A stretch of DNA of 64,000 nucleotides. It comes from Zygaena filipendulae. Its lineage: Eukaryota > Arthropoda > Insecta > Lepidoptera > Zygaenidae. The position numbers were made by a program, and so were the translations under genes. Shown piece by piece: positions 21,680 through 33,338 of the stretch. The DNA lies in contig OU015666.1 of NCBI GenBank assembly GCA_907165275.2, forward strand, positions 4,866,001-4,930,000, in the 5' to 3' direction. The notes beneath the pieces are model-generated. The model was not told where the DNA came from, did not search any database, and saw only the letters and a program-made list of their open reading frames with translations. Position 1 is the stretch's first letter. Every line of letters starts with the position of its first letter.

Positions 21680-22009
21680 ATGGGGATGTGGACTACTTTT
21701 GACAATCAAAATTCTAATAAGTCCGTCAGTTAGAAAATAAAAAAACAATAGACACGTATTTTTTGCTTTTTTAGATAAATTAAAATATACAGAGATAAAG
21801 CGCATTAAAGTTTAGGGTGAGGGGGTCGTGACGTCACTAACCGCTAAAACCGCCATACAAACTGTCAGAATAGTGACGTCACGCGAAATTTGAACTCAAT
21901 ATATCGCCGTTATTTTTTGATTAAGTAAAAAAAGAAAAAAATACGTGTCCAATATTTTTTAATAATCTACAAGACGGACTAGAAAACAAAAATTAGTCAA
22001 CATGCCCAT
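21680..22009. mobile_element. 330-bp MITE with GTGACGTCAC palindromes, copy 1
   Basis: The ends ATGGGGATGTGGACTA and its imperfect inverse (TAGTCAACATGCCCAT) are flanked by TA on both sides (21,678-21,679 and 22,010-22,011). Two TGACGTCA sites lie near 21,830 and 21,876. An inverted copy is at 60,845-61,166 and a half copy at 58,929-59,091. TA flanks suggest Tc1/mariner mobilisation. TGACGTCA is the CREB/ATF consensus; any regulatory effect is speculation. Confidence 0.75.
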
Positions 22010-22559
22010 TATGGGACCAGGTGACGCTGTATGACGAGGTCCAAGCATCAATTTTATAAACTAAATAGGTATACTAAACTTTTATTTACACTTATTTTAA
22101 ACACCAAATATAATATTTTCGTATTAAAAAAGTTTTAAGCCTTTTAATATGACGTAGAAACTGAAAACCAATTCCCGGGTCGGCTCGGCTAATTACACTA
22201 TTTCGTTATGCTAAATCTACTTTGAATTATTATCTCGGAATGTCAGAAGTTGGTGATATATTAGAAGAGTCCGCGAGGTTAGGGATCGTGGTTGCCATAA
22301 TTTTAACGAATGTAATAACTATGCTATTATGGCAACCCATATCATCACAAATTATTCCATTCGCTTTGTTCCACTTAACTATCATGCGGCTACACAAGCT
22401 AATTATATATGTAATAACGATAAAAGGAACAAGTTAAATGGTAGTAGGTACCTATTGTAAAAGTTATTATGGACTAAAAAAACCGGTACTAACCAGCATA
22501 AAATGGACAAATCTTGCTGATTTCAAAGACTATAGATTTGTTTATAAAATTTCTCTTTA
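22010..22559. other. unassigned sequence
   Basis: Two adjacent open frames of about 70 codons occur here (22,222-22,437 and 22,438-22,647). They are AT-biased, lack motifs and the second runs into the repeat tail, so they are not called as genes. Confidence 0.4.
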
Positions 22560-22810
22560 CAAAACTTTAAAGAAAGAAAGAAATAAAAACATTTATTTCA
22601 GCACAACACACAAGAAAACAAAAAAACATAAACAGTGCCTAATCTAAATTTGAAGACATAATATTATCTCTTGCATGCTTTGCCGAAAAGGTCACCAACT
22701 CGGCATTAGCTGGGTGCGGGTACACCTAGAGCTAGTTTTCAGTTGGCAGCCCGTTGTCACGCACGGACGGGGGTAACAAAACGAACTAATATCTTATTTT
22801 CGAAAAAGAA
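22560..22810 (-). mobile_element. possible LINE 3' end
   Basis: On the minus strand a GC-rich 3' region runs into AAATAAATGTTTTTATTTC and a TTTC microsatellite. This resembles the tail of the LINE at 27.5-29.6 kb. No coding sequence is attached. Confidence 0.4.
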
Positions 22811-25800
22811 CTTGTACATCAGTGCTTTTCCATTTTACGTACACGAAGGTACCTACCTATAATATATTTGATGTAATTTATAGTCATTGTAGGTAAATGT
22901 TATTGTGTTATTGCGGATACCTATATAAGTATCATTTGAGATTGGATAAGTTTGAAACCCGAGAGATATATGGCCGTGTTGTTAGTTTATCCGGACTTCT
23001 GATCTGCATACTATATTGTAATGTTTATGTGTAAGTTAGGTATATTTCACTTTATGTAAGTACAATGTATTTTACAGAAATAAATAATTCAATATTAGGA
23101 ACGATCCTCACTATAAAGCAGGCCTACGAGAGCCTGTAGGTTCGACTTCTTATTGTTTTTACCATTGCCTTTAGCACTTAGTGCATTTATTCAGTTGAAA
23201 CTCGAACGTCAAGTGCAAACAAATAATTAAGCATTTTTATTAGCCTCGTTGTACAGTTTAAAACTGTAGTATAAGATTCTATTCACTACAAATCATAAAA
23301 AGTCGTTACTCCGATTTACTGTCTAGATACCAGCGTGATGAAAAAATACTTCACAAACTTCTTTCAAGACTAAAATAGTTGATATGCCCGTTATGTTTGA
23401 TTTCCACCAAAAATGCCAACCTGCACACTTAACTATTGACTGGTCGACAAGTTTTCTTTTGATAGTTCACCTATCATTTATAGTCGAGCTAATGTTACAT
23501 GTATATTGTATATGCATATATTTATTGCTTTGTGTCTAAACTTTTTGAGTATCATGAATTCTCTGGAACCAAATATCAGAATTAGTTTTTGAACTAAACA
23601 ATACATTTAGGGCGTTAACAAACAAATCAGTTTGCGAATCGTCGACGCCAACTAAGATTAGTGGTCCAACAATAATCTCCCTTTAACCAATGACAGCTGC
23701 CGTTGAAGCGGCCTTAATTAGTAACATTTGTCATTGACATATGTACCCACTTCTCAGATTCATCACATCGATACAGATCGTGTGCATGACTTAATATCAT
23801 CCTTGTATGTAGATATTTAATATGTACGAGGTCTGTGAACGAATAGTTTCTAGGGTCGCAGCCACTGCTCCCACCATACTGAAATAGAGTCAACGAAGAA
23901 TGAGGCGGTCTTTGTCCAGCAGTTGATTGAAGTAAATATTATGAATATGAATAAAGAAAACAATACAATATTTTATATGTATAAGTGTTAAAAGTAATTT
24001 AAAATAGAAAAGTAGGTAAACCAAATAGACTAAAAATTAAATTTCAAAATTTAATTAAAACACCTTCTAATGAAGATAATTTCAAACTGATAATTTCGAA
24101 ATAAGCTCAACTTGTGTCTAAAAATTGAGTATCAACTTACCAAAGCTGGTAAGATAACGTAAAGCGAATGAGTCTTGATATAAATACTTTAATTGCATCA
24201 ACGGTGTCAAATTGGAAGTAGATAGACATAGTGATGTGAAAATGAGCCAATGTACTTACCTACTCGGAAAATTAAAAGTAAACTTCTTTAGAAAATCTTT
24301 AGATCACAAGTGTTTTTTTCTAATAATCTCACTGATGCTTATATTGATAATAATTATCATCTTCTAACTCAAACATAACATTATAAATATCTCGTCATAT
24401 GTATTCAAATTACTCGCAATTACTAAAAATAATTTAACAAAGAATAAGATGGTGCCGTATAAGAATCTAGTATTAAATATTAAAAAAATGAAGTTTTGTT
24501 GTTCACTATTACGTATCTTGATTAGATCTTCAATTCACAGCAGGAGAAACGCTTGCAAAATTTTAATGAGACAAAATATTTCTACACAACAAAAATAACG
24601 TGAATTTTTGCGGCAGGTACATATTACACAGAGTACTTACGTTAAGTATGGGAATTCGTACCTACGTCAAACGCTTTGTTATTTTGAATTCCTGCATCAT
24701 TCATATTTACCATTCTTTCGTATACCTTACTCGTGTATTCTCAACATTTCATCTTTTCAAAACACCGTATTAAGGTGCTACTGTAGGGATCGTGTGGGGA
24801 GATTTCAGAGATTAGGCACGTCAAATGCATCCATACCACGACTTACTACGTTCCACCCGCTTCGGATGTTCGCCCATGGAAAAAAGCGGATTTGCACGAT
24901 CAACTTGGCTTATATTCCACCGACAGATCTAATGCTTACACGTGTTCTTGCATAGTTATTTCGTACAGATGGATATTATAATATCTTATTACTTACCTGC
25001 GGCTGCAGTTAAGATCCTGATCAAAGAAAACTTAATAATAATCGGCTGTTGAATTTTGGTACTCAGATTTGAATCTCTAAGTACGAATAATATAATTTTT
25101 GTTCTGAAACAAATATTTTGTACAAAAACATTTCGGTCTCTATTAGATTATTAAGATGCTAGGAGTACATAATACGTATTAGACACAACGTGAAAAATAA
25201 GAGACATCATCATAATCATCATTTTCAGCGAGAGGCAAAGTAACGAACACAACAATAAAACAAGCTCACGACTAAAAGAATATGCATACAAGTAGGTATC
25301 ACAAACATCTTATCAAAGACTGAGTAAAAGCCGCAATCTTGTACTTTTGATAAAGGTTATCGTCTGTCAATGGCGTCTCCAGTTGGTAAAATATTGCTAA
25401 ATTAAGATGTAATGGCTGATCAAACAACTCTCCATAAAGCTTTTAACATTAAAATTGATGTTTTAAATGTCATCATCGATCGACTGCGTTGTGTTTAGTA
25501 AATGCGAATGATTAAAATCAAAATTCGAAACGCAATGAACAATGCCACGTCAAAAGCGTAAAAGCAACCGCAACTTCTGAAAGGAGGCAGCGAACCATGC
25601 GAATTTACGGAAAACTCGTGGACAAAACGAACTATGTCCTGAAGAGACAAATTCCCGCTTACACGCTGAATAATAACTGACGTTATCTATTCCAGAAATT
25701 GCGAAGAATTTTATCTCATAGTTGAAGAATGCTGGATGTTCCATTATCATTTTTGTTAGCTCTGAACGCTTTCAGCATCTACAACGATTTAGAACGAACA

Positions 25801-27553
25801 AAAAAAATTTGGTTAGAGTTTAGGTCCACTTATATAATTACCAAGCCAGAATAGTTTTGAAACATCCAAAGTGGGTCGAGAATAATATTTTCAGTGAGAA
25901 GTTCTAATCTACGTGGTCACAGGCCGTTGTGTTTTTAATGGAGGCGGTCCAGTTTTAATTTAATTCTGCCCAACCTACAGCCGTTTATTATAGGTACAGG
26001 TAGAAAAGAAAATAAGCGTCTGAGTCGCAATTCAAATGCTGCCAGCATAATTTTGCACATTAATTTAGTTTAGCTACTATTTTATTCTCCTTCAGGCGGT
26101 TTCATCAGTGCAATTTCGCAATTCTCTAGAAAACTCTCTGTATTGGGATGAAATATACCATATCTTATCTCAACACCTAAATTACTCGCATAACTTCAAG
26201 AGCCCCAGGTCAATTACCTGTTCCCTGCGGTTCAACTAATGTCAATTTCAATTTTTTTTAAATCCTTTGTTTCAGGATAAGAGTTTCCTTCGTTATCCTT
26301 CGTTATTCAAGGCTGCTGTAGATTTCTATCAGTGAAAGAAATTTTAGAATTGTTTCCGTAATTCCAGCCTTTACTCCTCTGCAAACTCGCAAACAAACAA
26401 AAATTTCCTCTCTAGGTAGAATATAGGTACATACATAAATACGTCTAAATTATTATGAGGGATAAGAGTAGACCAAGCAAAAAAGCTGCATTGCTAATAA
26501 GAAATTTCTACAACAAAGACTTGCTTAGCTAAATGAAAAGTGAACACGTGCCTTATATTAACATCGCTTGCATGACTGTAAGCAGATGGCATTGTCTATA
26601 TGTGCCAGAGGGGTCTCTTTAGGGAGCGAGGCTTACTCTTATCGTCTTTAATTTGAAACGTTGCCAGAAAAATAAGAAGCCACAGTTCCAGCAGAATTGA
26701 GGCTGTGCGGTGCGACGGTGTACGGCGATTGCTTAACTTTAGGCCGCGGACCGAATTACATGAAATGGCGCCCGACACGGGGCTGTATAAATAAGCAAAT
26801 TGTGAGAGAAAACGTCTTGAAATTGCAAATTTAAGCATCTCCACCCGGTTTGTTTGAGCCGAGCCGAATCCCGCAATTCGCGAGCTCCTCTGTTCCTTAC
26901 ATTATTTAAGAAGTAGAATCTCAACGAGAATTTCAACAATTTTTTTTTCATATTCCCAAAAAAAAACATTTGTAATTCATAAAAAAATTTCTGAGCTTCT
27001 TTCACTATGTCGATTTTTTTTTAAATCCTATGGCTCTACACTTATATGTCTATTAGTTTTGATGGTTGCATTTTAATTTTCAGGCATTGGTTTAAATTAT
27101 CTGCAATGAAGTATAGTATTTTCACATAACACTATTTAGATGTATTATACAATTTGTGTCATAAAATATTTAGTTAAAATACATCTATACATAAAATTAA
27201 TAATATACGTATCTATAAATAGTAAAACTATGTGCTAGTATTTAGTGATTCGCCATTAGAAAATAGGTAAAAAAGTAAAATTAGAAGACACCGAAAACAG
27301 TGATTTTAAAATTTTCGTCTGTCTGTATGTTTGTGAGATGATAGCACTACAAAGCAGCATTGAACATAGTAACACTGTCGCCTTACATATTTGTCAAACT
27401 TAGAATATATAATCATGCTTTGTTTTTCGCAATAGGTTCACGAAAAGTGCAGTCATGATCTATTCGAAACTAAAATATATTTAATGTAATCTGGGAGCGA
27501 CAGTGATGCCAATGCATTTACAAACGCCACACAGGTAAAATCTATACACACAA
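22811..27553. other. 4.7 kb without a recognised gene
   Basis: Only short AT-biased open frames occur. Positions 26,090-26,400 carry two worn Helitron-like scraps (TTCCCTGCGGTTCAACTAAT). A GC-rich island at 26,600-26,900 includes a TATAAATA motif at 26,785 but no convincing exon. The region may include host intron and regulatory DNA that cannot be recognised from sequence alone. Confidence 0.4.
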
Positions 27554-29600
27554 AAATTAATAATAATAATAAAGAAATGTTTATTTACCAGCACACAATT
27601 ACAGTAAAAGTTACAGAATAGTATGATATTGAATAGCATGATATGAATAGTATTTGGTGCGGCAAAAAGGAGATGGGACTCAGCGAATCCGCTGATTTTC
27701 AGTCCCCAACCTCTTACAATTAATATTATCTACTACTATTACAAACTAAGATAAGATTGTCATTGTCAGGATTAAGTACGCACGGTAAACATTTATTTTT
27801 TATTACATATCTTAGGAATATAGTCCACATTTATAAATATACTATTTTACTTATTCTAGGGGCGACTGTGAAAAATTCTCTTTTTAATGTCGAGAGTTAA
27901 CCACTATTAGTTAACGGCTGTATCTTAAAATTAGTTACTTCGCGTATAAAATCATACACTACAAGACAGGAATGTATTCGTACAGTTAGTAATTATTATT
28001 TTGGATGGTCAACGATCGTCCAGCAGCATGACGTCTTTTGCTGTGATAGGAGCCACTGCTTGTAGTGTTTTTTAAAACTGTATAAAGTCTGAATATTTTT
28101 TAGTGGAGGGGGTATATCATTCCAGCATTTAGATGCTGCAAATCGGAAACTGCCCCTAAAAGATGTCAATCTATGTATGCGTGGTACTCCTAGGCGTCTA
28201 GTTCTATTAGTACTTTCATCCGACCATAGTAACTTGTTGTGTAGGTACTTTGGACGGCCATTATGCCTTAAATTAAAAACCAGTATACCCAATTTTAGTC
28301 TACGCCTATTACTCATGTTAAGGATATCATGGGTGTTTAAGTATGGAGTAATATGAGATCTTCGGTTCACGTCGAAACAGTACCGAATGCATGAATTTTG
28401 AACTCGCTGGATTTTTTTTTCAGTTTTTGTATAGAGACATGGACCGTAGACCACGTCACAGTAATCCAAGTTGGATAGTACCAGTGAGTCGGTTAACTTT
28501 AGTCTAACGGATGTGCTTAGATATTGCCTTATTTTGTACAACATTTTGAGTATTCCGTAGCATTTACATGTTTTAGATTTAACGTGATCTTCAAATTTTA
28601 GCTTACCATCCAACAGAAGGCCAAGGTTCCTAACGACCAAGGATTCTTCTATTGGAATTCCGTGAATTAGCAGAGAAGGCTCAGTGCGACGAACCGCATC
28701 AATCTGATGTTTTGTTCCGAGAATCAGATAGGTACATTTCTTTTCGTTTAACATAAGCCCATGTTTATTTGACCACCGAGCGATCGATGATAGGTTTTTA
28801 TTCATATTTGAAATGGCAACGGAAATATCTGCATCGCTAGGATTAGTGCGTACAATCAACTGCGTATCATCTGCGTACATATGTGCCAGCCCTGACTCAA
28901 TGCATTCAAACAGGTCTGCAGTATACAGCGAGTATAGTGTTGGTCCCAGGACAGAGCCCTGAACTACACCTTTATGGACGGGAAGTGTTGTAGATCGACT
29001 TTTTGACCCATCGCCATTCACACACTCGACCAACTGCATTCTGCTTTTGAAGTAACTGCCAAACCAAGAGCAAGCCGTATCATCACAGCCGTAATGTTTC
29101 AGTTTAGACAAGAGGAGGTCTAAGTTTAAACAATCGAAGGCACGGCTATAATCGAGCAAAACCAAGATAGATGCATTGTTTTCATCAGACGCTGTAAGAA
29201 TTTCATCTACAATATGTGACAAAGCAGTAGTGGTACTATGATCTTTTCTGAAACCTGATTGTTGGGTTGGCAAGATGTTGTTTAACTCAAGATAAGGCAG
29301 CAACTGTTGATGAACCACTTTTTCTAGGATTTTAGATAAAACTGGTAAGAGACCAATCGGCCTGAGATCTTTTATGGTTTCTACATGATCCTTTTTCGGT
29401 ATTGGCTTTACTAAAGCGGTTCGCCATGACGAGGGAAAGTTTCCAGTTTTAAGCGACTCATTGACAATTGCCGTGATAGCTGTCAAAGAGTAAGGCAGAG
29501 TTAGTGTAATCATTTTTATCGATATTCCGTCTATACCCATTGCATTTGACGAGATCGAGTTGATGATTCTCTCAATGGTTTGGTGGTCCATTGGTGGTCA
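27554..29600 (-). mobile_element. 5'-truncated LINE (CR1/Jockey-type group)
   Basis: It contains the 3' two thirds of a LINE: a reverse transcriptase ORF, about 440 bp of 3' untranslated region, and a (TTA)n tail at 27,556-27,572. The endonuclease and any first ORF are missing. An in-frame stop lies six bases before the first ATG, which marks the truncation near 29,600. Dead-on-arrival 5' truncation is normal for LINE insertion. Confidence 0.85.
27996..29591 (-). CDS. LINE reverse transcriptase, N-terminally truncated
   Basis: 531 residues are open without a stop. Residues 19-24 (GIDGIS) match the start of the fingers region. LLDYSRAFD at 145-153 holds the first catalytic aspartate (D147). 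VVQGSVLGPTLYSLY near 209-223 is the conserved QGSVLGP block, and YADD at 239-242 is the active site. The C-terminal part (about 430-525) has the F..A...WN.IPP..K pattern usual after the reverse transcriptase of CR1, L2 and Jockey-like LINEs. The APE endonuclease that should precede it is absent, so the first ATG is only the first one after the truncation. The intact frame suggests a fairly young copy, but it cannot move by itself. Confidence 0.9.
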   Translation of the reverse strand: MDHQTIERIINSISSNAMGIDGISIKMITLTLPYSLTAITAIVNESLKTGNFPSSWRTALVKPIPKKDHVETIKDLRPIGLLPVLSKILEKVVHQQLLPYLELNNILPTQQSGFRKDHSTTTALSHIVDEILTASDENNASILVLLDYSRAFDCLNLDLLLSKLKHYGCDDTACSWFGSYFKSRMQLVECVNGDGSKSRSTTLPVHKGVVQGSVLGPTLYSLYTADLFECIESGLAHMYADDTQLIVRTNPSDADISVAISNMNKNLSSIARWSNKHGLMLNEKKCTYLILGTKHQIDAVRRTEPSLLIHGIPIEESLVVRNLGLLLDGKLKFEDHVKSKTCKCYGILKMLYKIRQYLSTSVRLKLTDSLVLSNLDYCDVVYGPCLYTKTEKKIQRVQNSCIRYCFDVNRRSHITPYLNTHDILNMSNRRRLKLGILVFNLRHNGRPKYLHNKLLWSDESTNRTRRLGVPRIHRLTSFRGSFRFAASKCWNDIPPPLKNIQTLYSFKKHYKQWLLSQQKTSCCWTIVDHPK

Positions 29601-29639
29601 AAAAATTAAACTAAAGTGTCTGTTGTAATTTCAAATTAA

Positions 29640-29881
29640 CACTTTTCACTAAATGCATAATATGCAAGTTTATACGGTACTTAAAAAAAACAATTTTTAA
29701 AATGTTTCTCTGTCTGTCTTTGTGTTCCGGCTAATCTCTGAAACGGCTGGACCGATTTTAACGGGACTTTCGTTGGCAGATAGCTGATGTTACAAGGAGT
29801 ATTAGGCCACTTTTATTTGAAAAAATAGTTCCCGCGGGAATTCCGAAACTCCCGCGGGTGAAACTGCAGGGCACAGCTAGT
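29640..29881 (+). mobile_element. Helitron-like copy
   Basis: It ends with CCCGCGGGTGAAACTGCAGG and GCACAGCTAGTT. The middle has 'tctctgtctgtctttgtg' and 'ctgaaacggctggaccgatt'. The 5' end is unclear, next to the LINE junction. Confidence 0.6.
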
Positions 29882-30629
29882 TAGTCACATTATAATAAAT
29901 TCTCTCTGTTAATGATACTGAGAAAACACTTAGCAAATAAATGGTTAAATTAGAAGTAAACGAGCTACCATTTGCGCCGTAATTCCATCGGTCTCCAGCT
30001 AAAAGCTGTACAGAAAAACGTTCTGACACGATTCAACCGCGAAAAATTCATGCCGATAATTTTCAACAAATTCCCCCAAATAAACCGAAAAATCTGGCCC
30101 CGTGATTACGCATAGAGAAAAAAACGCTAAGAGGCTGCCTTCTTTGACGCTACATTCCAATGTAACCGCAGTATACATAATGGTAAGATATTTAGACCAC
30201 GAGTGCTCCTGACTACTATACATCAAACGCGGAGACATTACCACAAAACGCCTGTTAGGTACCGACAGCATAAAATATTCGGAACGTTTTGATATATCTG
30301 AGGGATATGGTAATAGGGTTGGCGACGCGGAATATGTACGCAGACCTCGTTTCTGACACGTGAAAATATATTGATATAACAATAGGGGAATATTTTATTT
30401 GCCTTCTAATTCGTTATCGTGATCCGTCTCAAATAATTGGTCTACTAACTTCTTGGTTAAAGGCGATCTCGTTATAATTTCAACAACGAAAAGATTATTT
30501 TTTATCTATAACGGTATAAACTTATAAAGCAATATTGTTTAAGCCCATATAAACGAAATAGCAGAAGCAACATGCTGTACGGATATCAATTGAAAATGTA
30601 GATTACAATCCCAACAATGAACTACAGCT
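29882..30629. other. unassigned sequence
   Basis: A 127-codon open frame on the minus strand (29,999-30,382) has no recognisable domain, so no gene is called. Confidence 0.4.
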
Positions 30630-30745
30630 GTCGGTAGGGGAGAACATCGTTAGTGAAACCATAGCATCGTGGAAGGTATTTTCTAGTGTTTAACTGGCTA
30701 ACTACCACCTTCAAGTAGAAAATCTGTCTCCTACTGTACCTACTG
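30630..30745 (+). mobile_element. SINE body fragment
   Basis: GAGAACATCGTTAGTGAAAC, then CATAGCATCG and CTACCACCTTCAAG, parallels the body of the minus-strand SINE at 2000-2373. The tRNA-like head is absent. Confidence 0.55.
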
Positions 30746-31170
30746 TCATTTATGATAAGATAAATTAAAAAATATTAATAAAATAATTATTAAATGAAAT
30801 ACAAAATCACTTTATTTACGTCGAATACAATGCGAAATCCGTTTGTCTTTCTCTAAACGCAAGTGACTGTAATCAGGTTGAATACGTAGGTTACCTACTA
30901 TTCCCCATTTCTCCTATATTTTCTACGTTGCAAATTTTTCCTTTTAACGCATGCGGACCAAATGTGCCAACATACCTGTAATATGCAAATAAGGATTAGC
31001 CATTAAAGTTAAACTAATGCCTACGGAACGAATTGCATATTACCTACCTAACCTACCTACCGCCGCGCGCCGGCTAGTTGGCTAGATAGTAATCACGTGA
31101 TTTCCGCATCTAATAGTAGGTACCTAAGTATAGCAACAGCATTTAATTCTCCATTTTAAGATTTAATACA

Positions 31171-31455
31171 GCCGCCCTACTCTTGACGAAATCGCGTTAG
31201 GATCAAATCGAACTCGAATCGAAATGAGATCGAAAAGGAATCAAATGTTGCTACTTTTTAAGCTTTGAGATCGCGTTTCTATCATATTTATCTGTCAAAT
31301 TTCTCGATTTCATTAAATTGTCAACGAAAACAATCCATTTCTATTGAATTGTCAAACATCATCTTTTGACATTAACACGATTCCAAATACGATCTCAATT
31401 TGAACTCAAATCAAAATCGAAATCGGCGACAAATCATTTTCAAGAGTAAGCCCCC
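31171..31455. mobile_element. MITE-like repeat with CTTACTCTTGA ends, copy 2
   Basis: It starts GCCGCCCTACTCTTGACG and ends CAAGAGTAAGCCCCC. The interior is shared with 17,006-17,435 but lacks the ACCTATAT tandem. Confidence 0.65.
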
Positions 31456-31550
31456 AGATTATGCAAATTACTTGTAAATATAAAAGAGAGCTTTACTAAC
31501 ATTCGACAGAGAAAATAATTTATTGTATTATAATTTACTTTACACCATTT

Positions 31551-31699
31551 ACGGCCGCAGTCAGTCGTTTTAATTTTAAGTAAAGATTTTAAAAACAAAA
31601 CCACCGCACTCAGAGACGTTCATTAAATTAATGTTAGTTGATATTTAACTAATTAAGTTAAATTAAGTTAAATGCCAATTAACATTAATTATTCCTCTC
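31551..31699. mobile_element. partial copy of the fold-back MITE at 38.7 kb
   Basis: It begins ACGGCCGCAGTCAGTCG and includes CATTAAATTAATGTTAGTTG and GCCAATTAACATTAAT. It is truncated at the second arm. Confidence 0.55.
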
Positions 31700-32516
31700 A
31701 TCCAAACCATTGACCAAGATCATGCACTGCTAAAACTCTTTGGTAGAGTAGTTACCACGGGCTTTTATAAAGTGAAAATTCCTTGGCCCCTATGAGAGTA
31801 CAAGGTTGTGTGTGTGGAGTATAACGTTTTTATAAAAAGTACTCTATAATAGTAATTCACGTAACAGCTACAAGTGTTAACAGTGTGGTTAAACATACAA
31901 GTGCTATATAGAGTTCATTATTGCGTCGCAGCAAGAGTCGCTATTTATTTCAATGTCTTTGCGGGGACTTTCACTAGCAGATAGCTGAAGTTATAAGGAG
32001 TAACTTAGGCTACTAGTGATTAAAAATTAAAATACCTTTTACGTTTATTATTTGAATCCTTAATTATAAGATTGAATGAAAGTACGTGGATCTATGGAAC
32101 TACAATATATTAAATTAGTTTTCGTTTAAAAATAAGCGCAAAGCTAATCCAATGGTGAAAAAGGTCGGTACCAAACAAACTCGCCAAACAAGTACTGTAT
32201 GGCAAGTTACGTTAATTGTACTTGGATGTAAATAATCTAAACTTCGTTAAGCCCTGGTCTTAGTGCATAAACAAACTGTACGGCGCCGTGTTAAGCCGAA
32301 ACTACGTCGTTGGCAACTGGCCATATCCCCGTGTTCCTGCCAACGTCGCAAAGTGTTTCACATACCCATATGTTACTTTAAGTAAATCCAAAGTAATAGG
32401 TGGAGCGTTTCATAAAAAAATTTACTTTGTAAATTACTCCCATAATCATAAAAAAGCTAAACGACGACGTTAGTGTTTCATCTCATTATATGTATAGGTA
32501 TATTTCGACAAATATC
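31700..32516. other. unassigned sequence before the gypsy-like element
   Basis: No gene was recognised. A Helitron-like scrap lies at 31,960-32,012 (GGGGACTTTCACTAGCAGAT). Confidence 0.4.
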
Positions 32517-32521
32517 AATAG

Positions 32522-32656
32522 TGTAGTGTATGTACACCGGCTGAGAAGGGCAGTCTGTCAACAGCTGTTGTGGAGTGCGCACATGTGCTAGTACATACAT
32601 CACAACCTATTATAAATACAGAATAAAAGTGTTTTAATCTATTACGAGATACTACA
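32522..32656 (+). repeat. 5' LTR of the gypsy-like element
   Basis: It begins TGTAGTGTATG and ends GATACTACA, so the ends form a TGTAGT/ACTACA inverted pair. ACAGAATAAAAG inside may be the polyadenylation signal. At 135 bp it is short for an LTR. Confidence 0.93.
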
Positions 32657-32658
32657 TG

Positions 32659-32671
32659 TGGCGACGAGGTA
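32659..32671 (+). promoter_or_regulatory. candidate primer-binding site
   Basis: TGGCGACGAGGTA starts two bases after the 5' LTR. It begins TGG, as expected for pairing with the CCA end of a tRNA. The tRNA was not identified. Confidence 0.6.
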
Positions 32672-33338
32672 AAAGTGAGTAGTACCAAATTGACAAATTT
32701 TTGAGAAAAGGAAAGGTGAGGTACAAGAATTGCAATGTATGTACAGTCAGCTGTAGAACTATGTATGCACTTTTGACAGTCATTGAATCCTATTGCAATC
32801 GTAATAGAGTTCGAATACTGACCAAAATGTATGCATATTGGTGCTGGTGACTGTACAGAATGTACACAAGCTATACCTACTAAAAATTTGGTCACTTTGT
32901 TCCGAGCGAGTTTGCCCGAGCGGCGGACGTTGTTTACATTGAACATTACTAACCATATACACATTGAATGGTATCACAAGTATATCTTACCGACTTACTA
33001 ATTTTTATTTACACAAAGTCTAATGTTGGTAATTGATCGAAACGAATGCATAAGACCTTATACTTTTGGTTCAGATACACCATCAACAACAATTTAAGAG
33101 TGTATGTGGATTAATTTTACTTCTTATTTTTATCGAGTGTTAAAAAGCTATCGAGTATTAAAAAGCACGTTTTGTATAAAGCTCATCCAAATGTGCTATT
33201 TATTAATGTAAATTTGAGTCTGCTTGTGAAGACCTATCATTAACAATTTATTGCACTGAAATTTTAATTATACAAAATTAATTGCTTGATACCTAATGCT
33301 AAAAAAGCTATATAAGTACATACGCTTGAATATACATG

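Noticed and set aside
22222..22647. Two adjoining small frames that look like an operon
   Set aside because: The genome is eukaryotic, the frames have AT-driven composition and the second runs into a LINE tail.
29999..30382. 127-codon minus-strand frame
   Set aside because: No domain, no splice context and no codon pattern that sets it apart from chance in AT-rich DNA.
32515..32964. 149-codon minus-strand frame, part of it repeated at 37,083-37,382
   Set aside because: The repeated part is simply the two identical LTRs read backwards.
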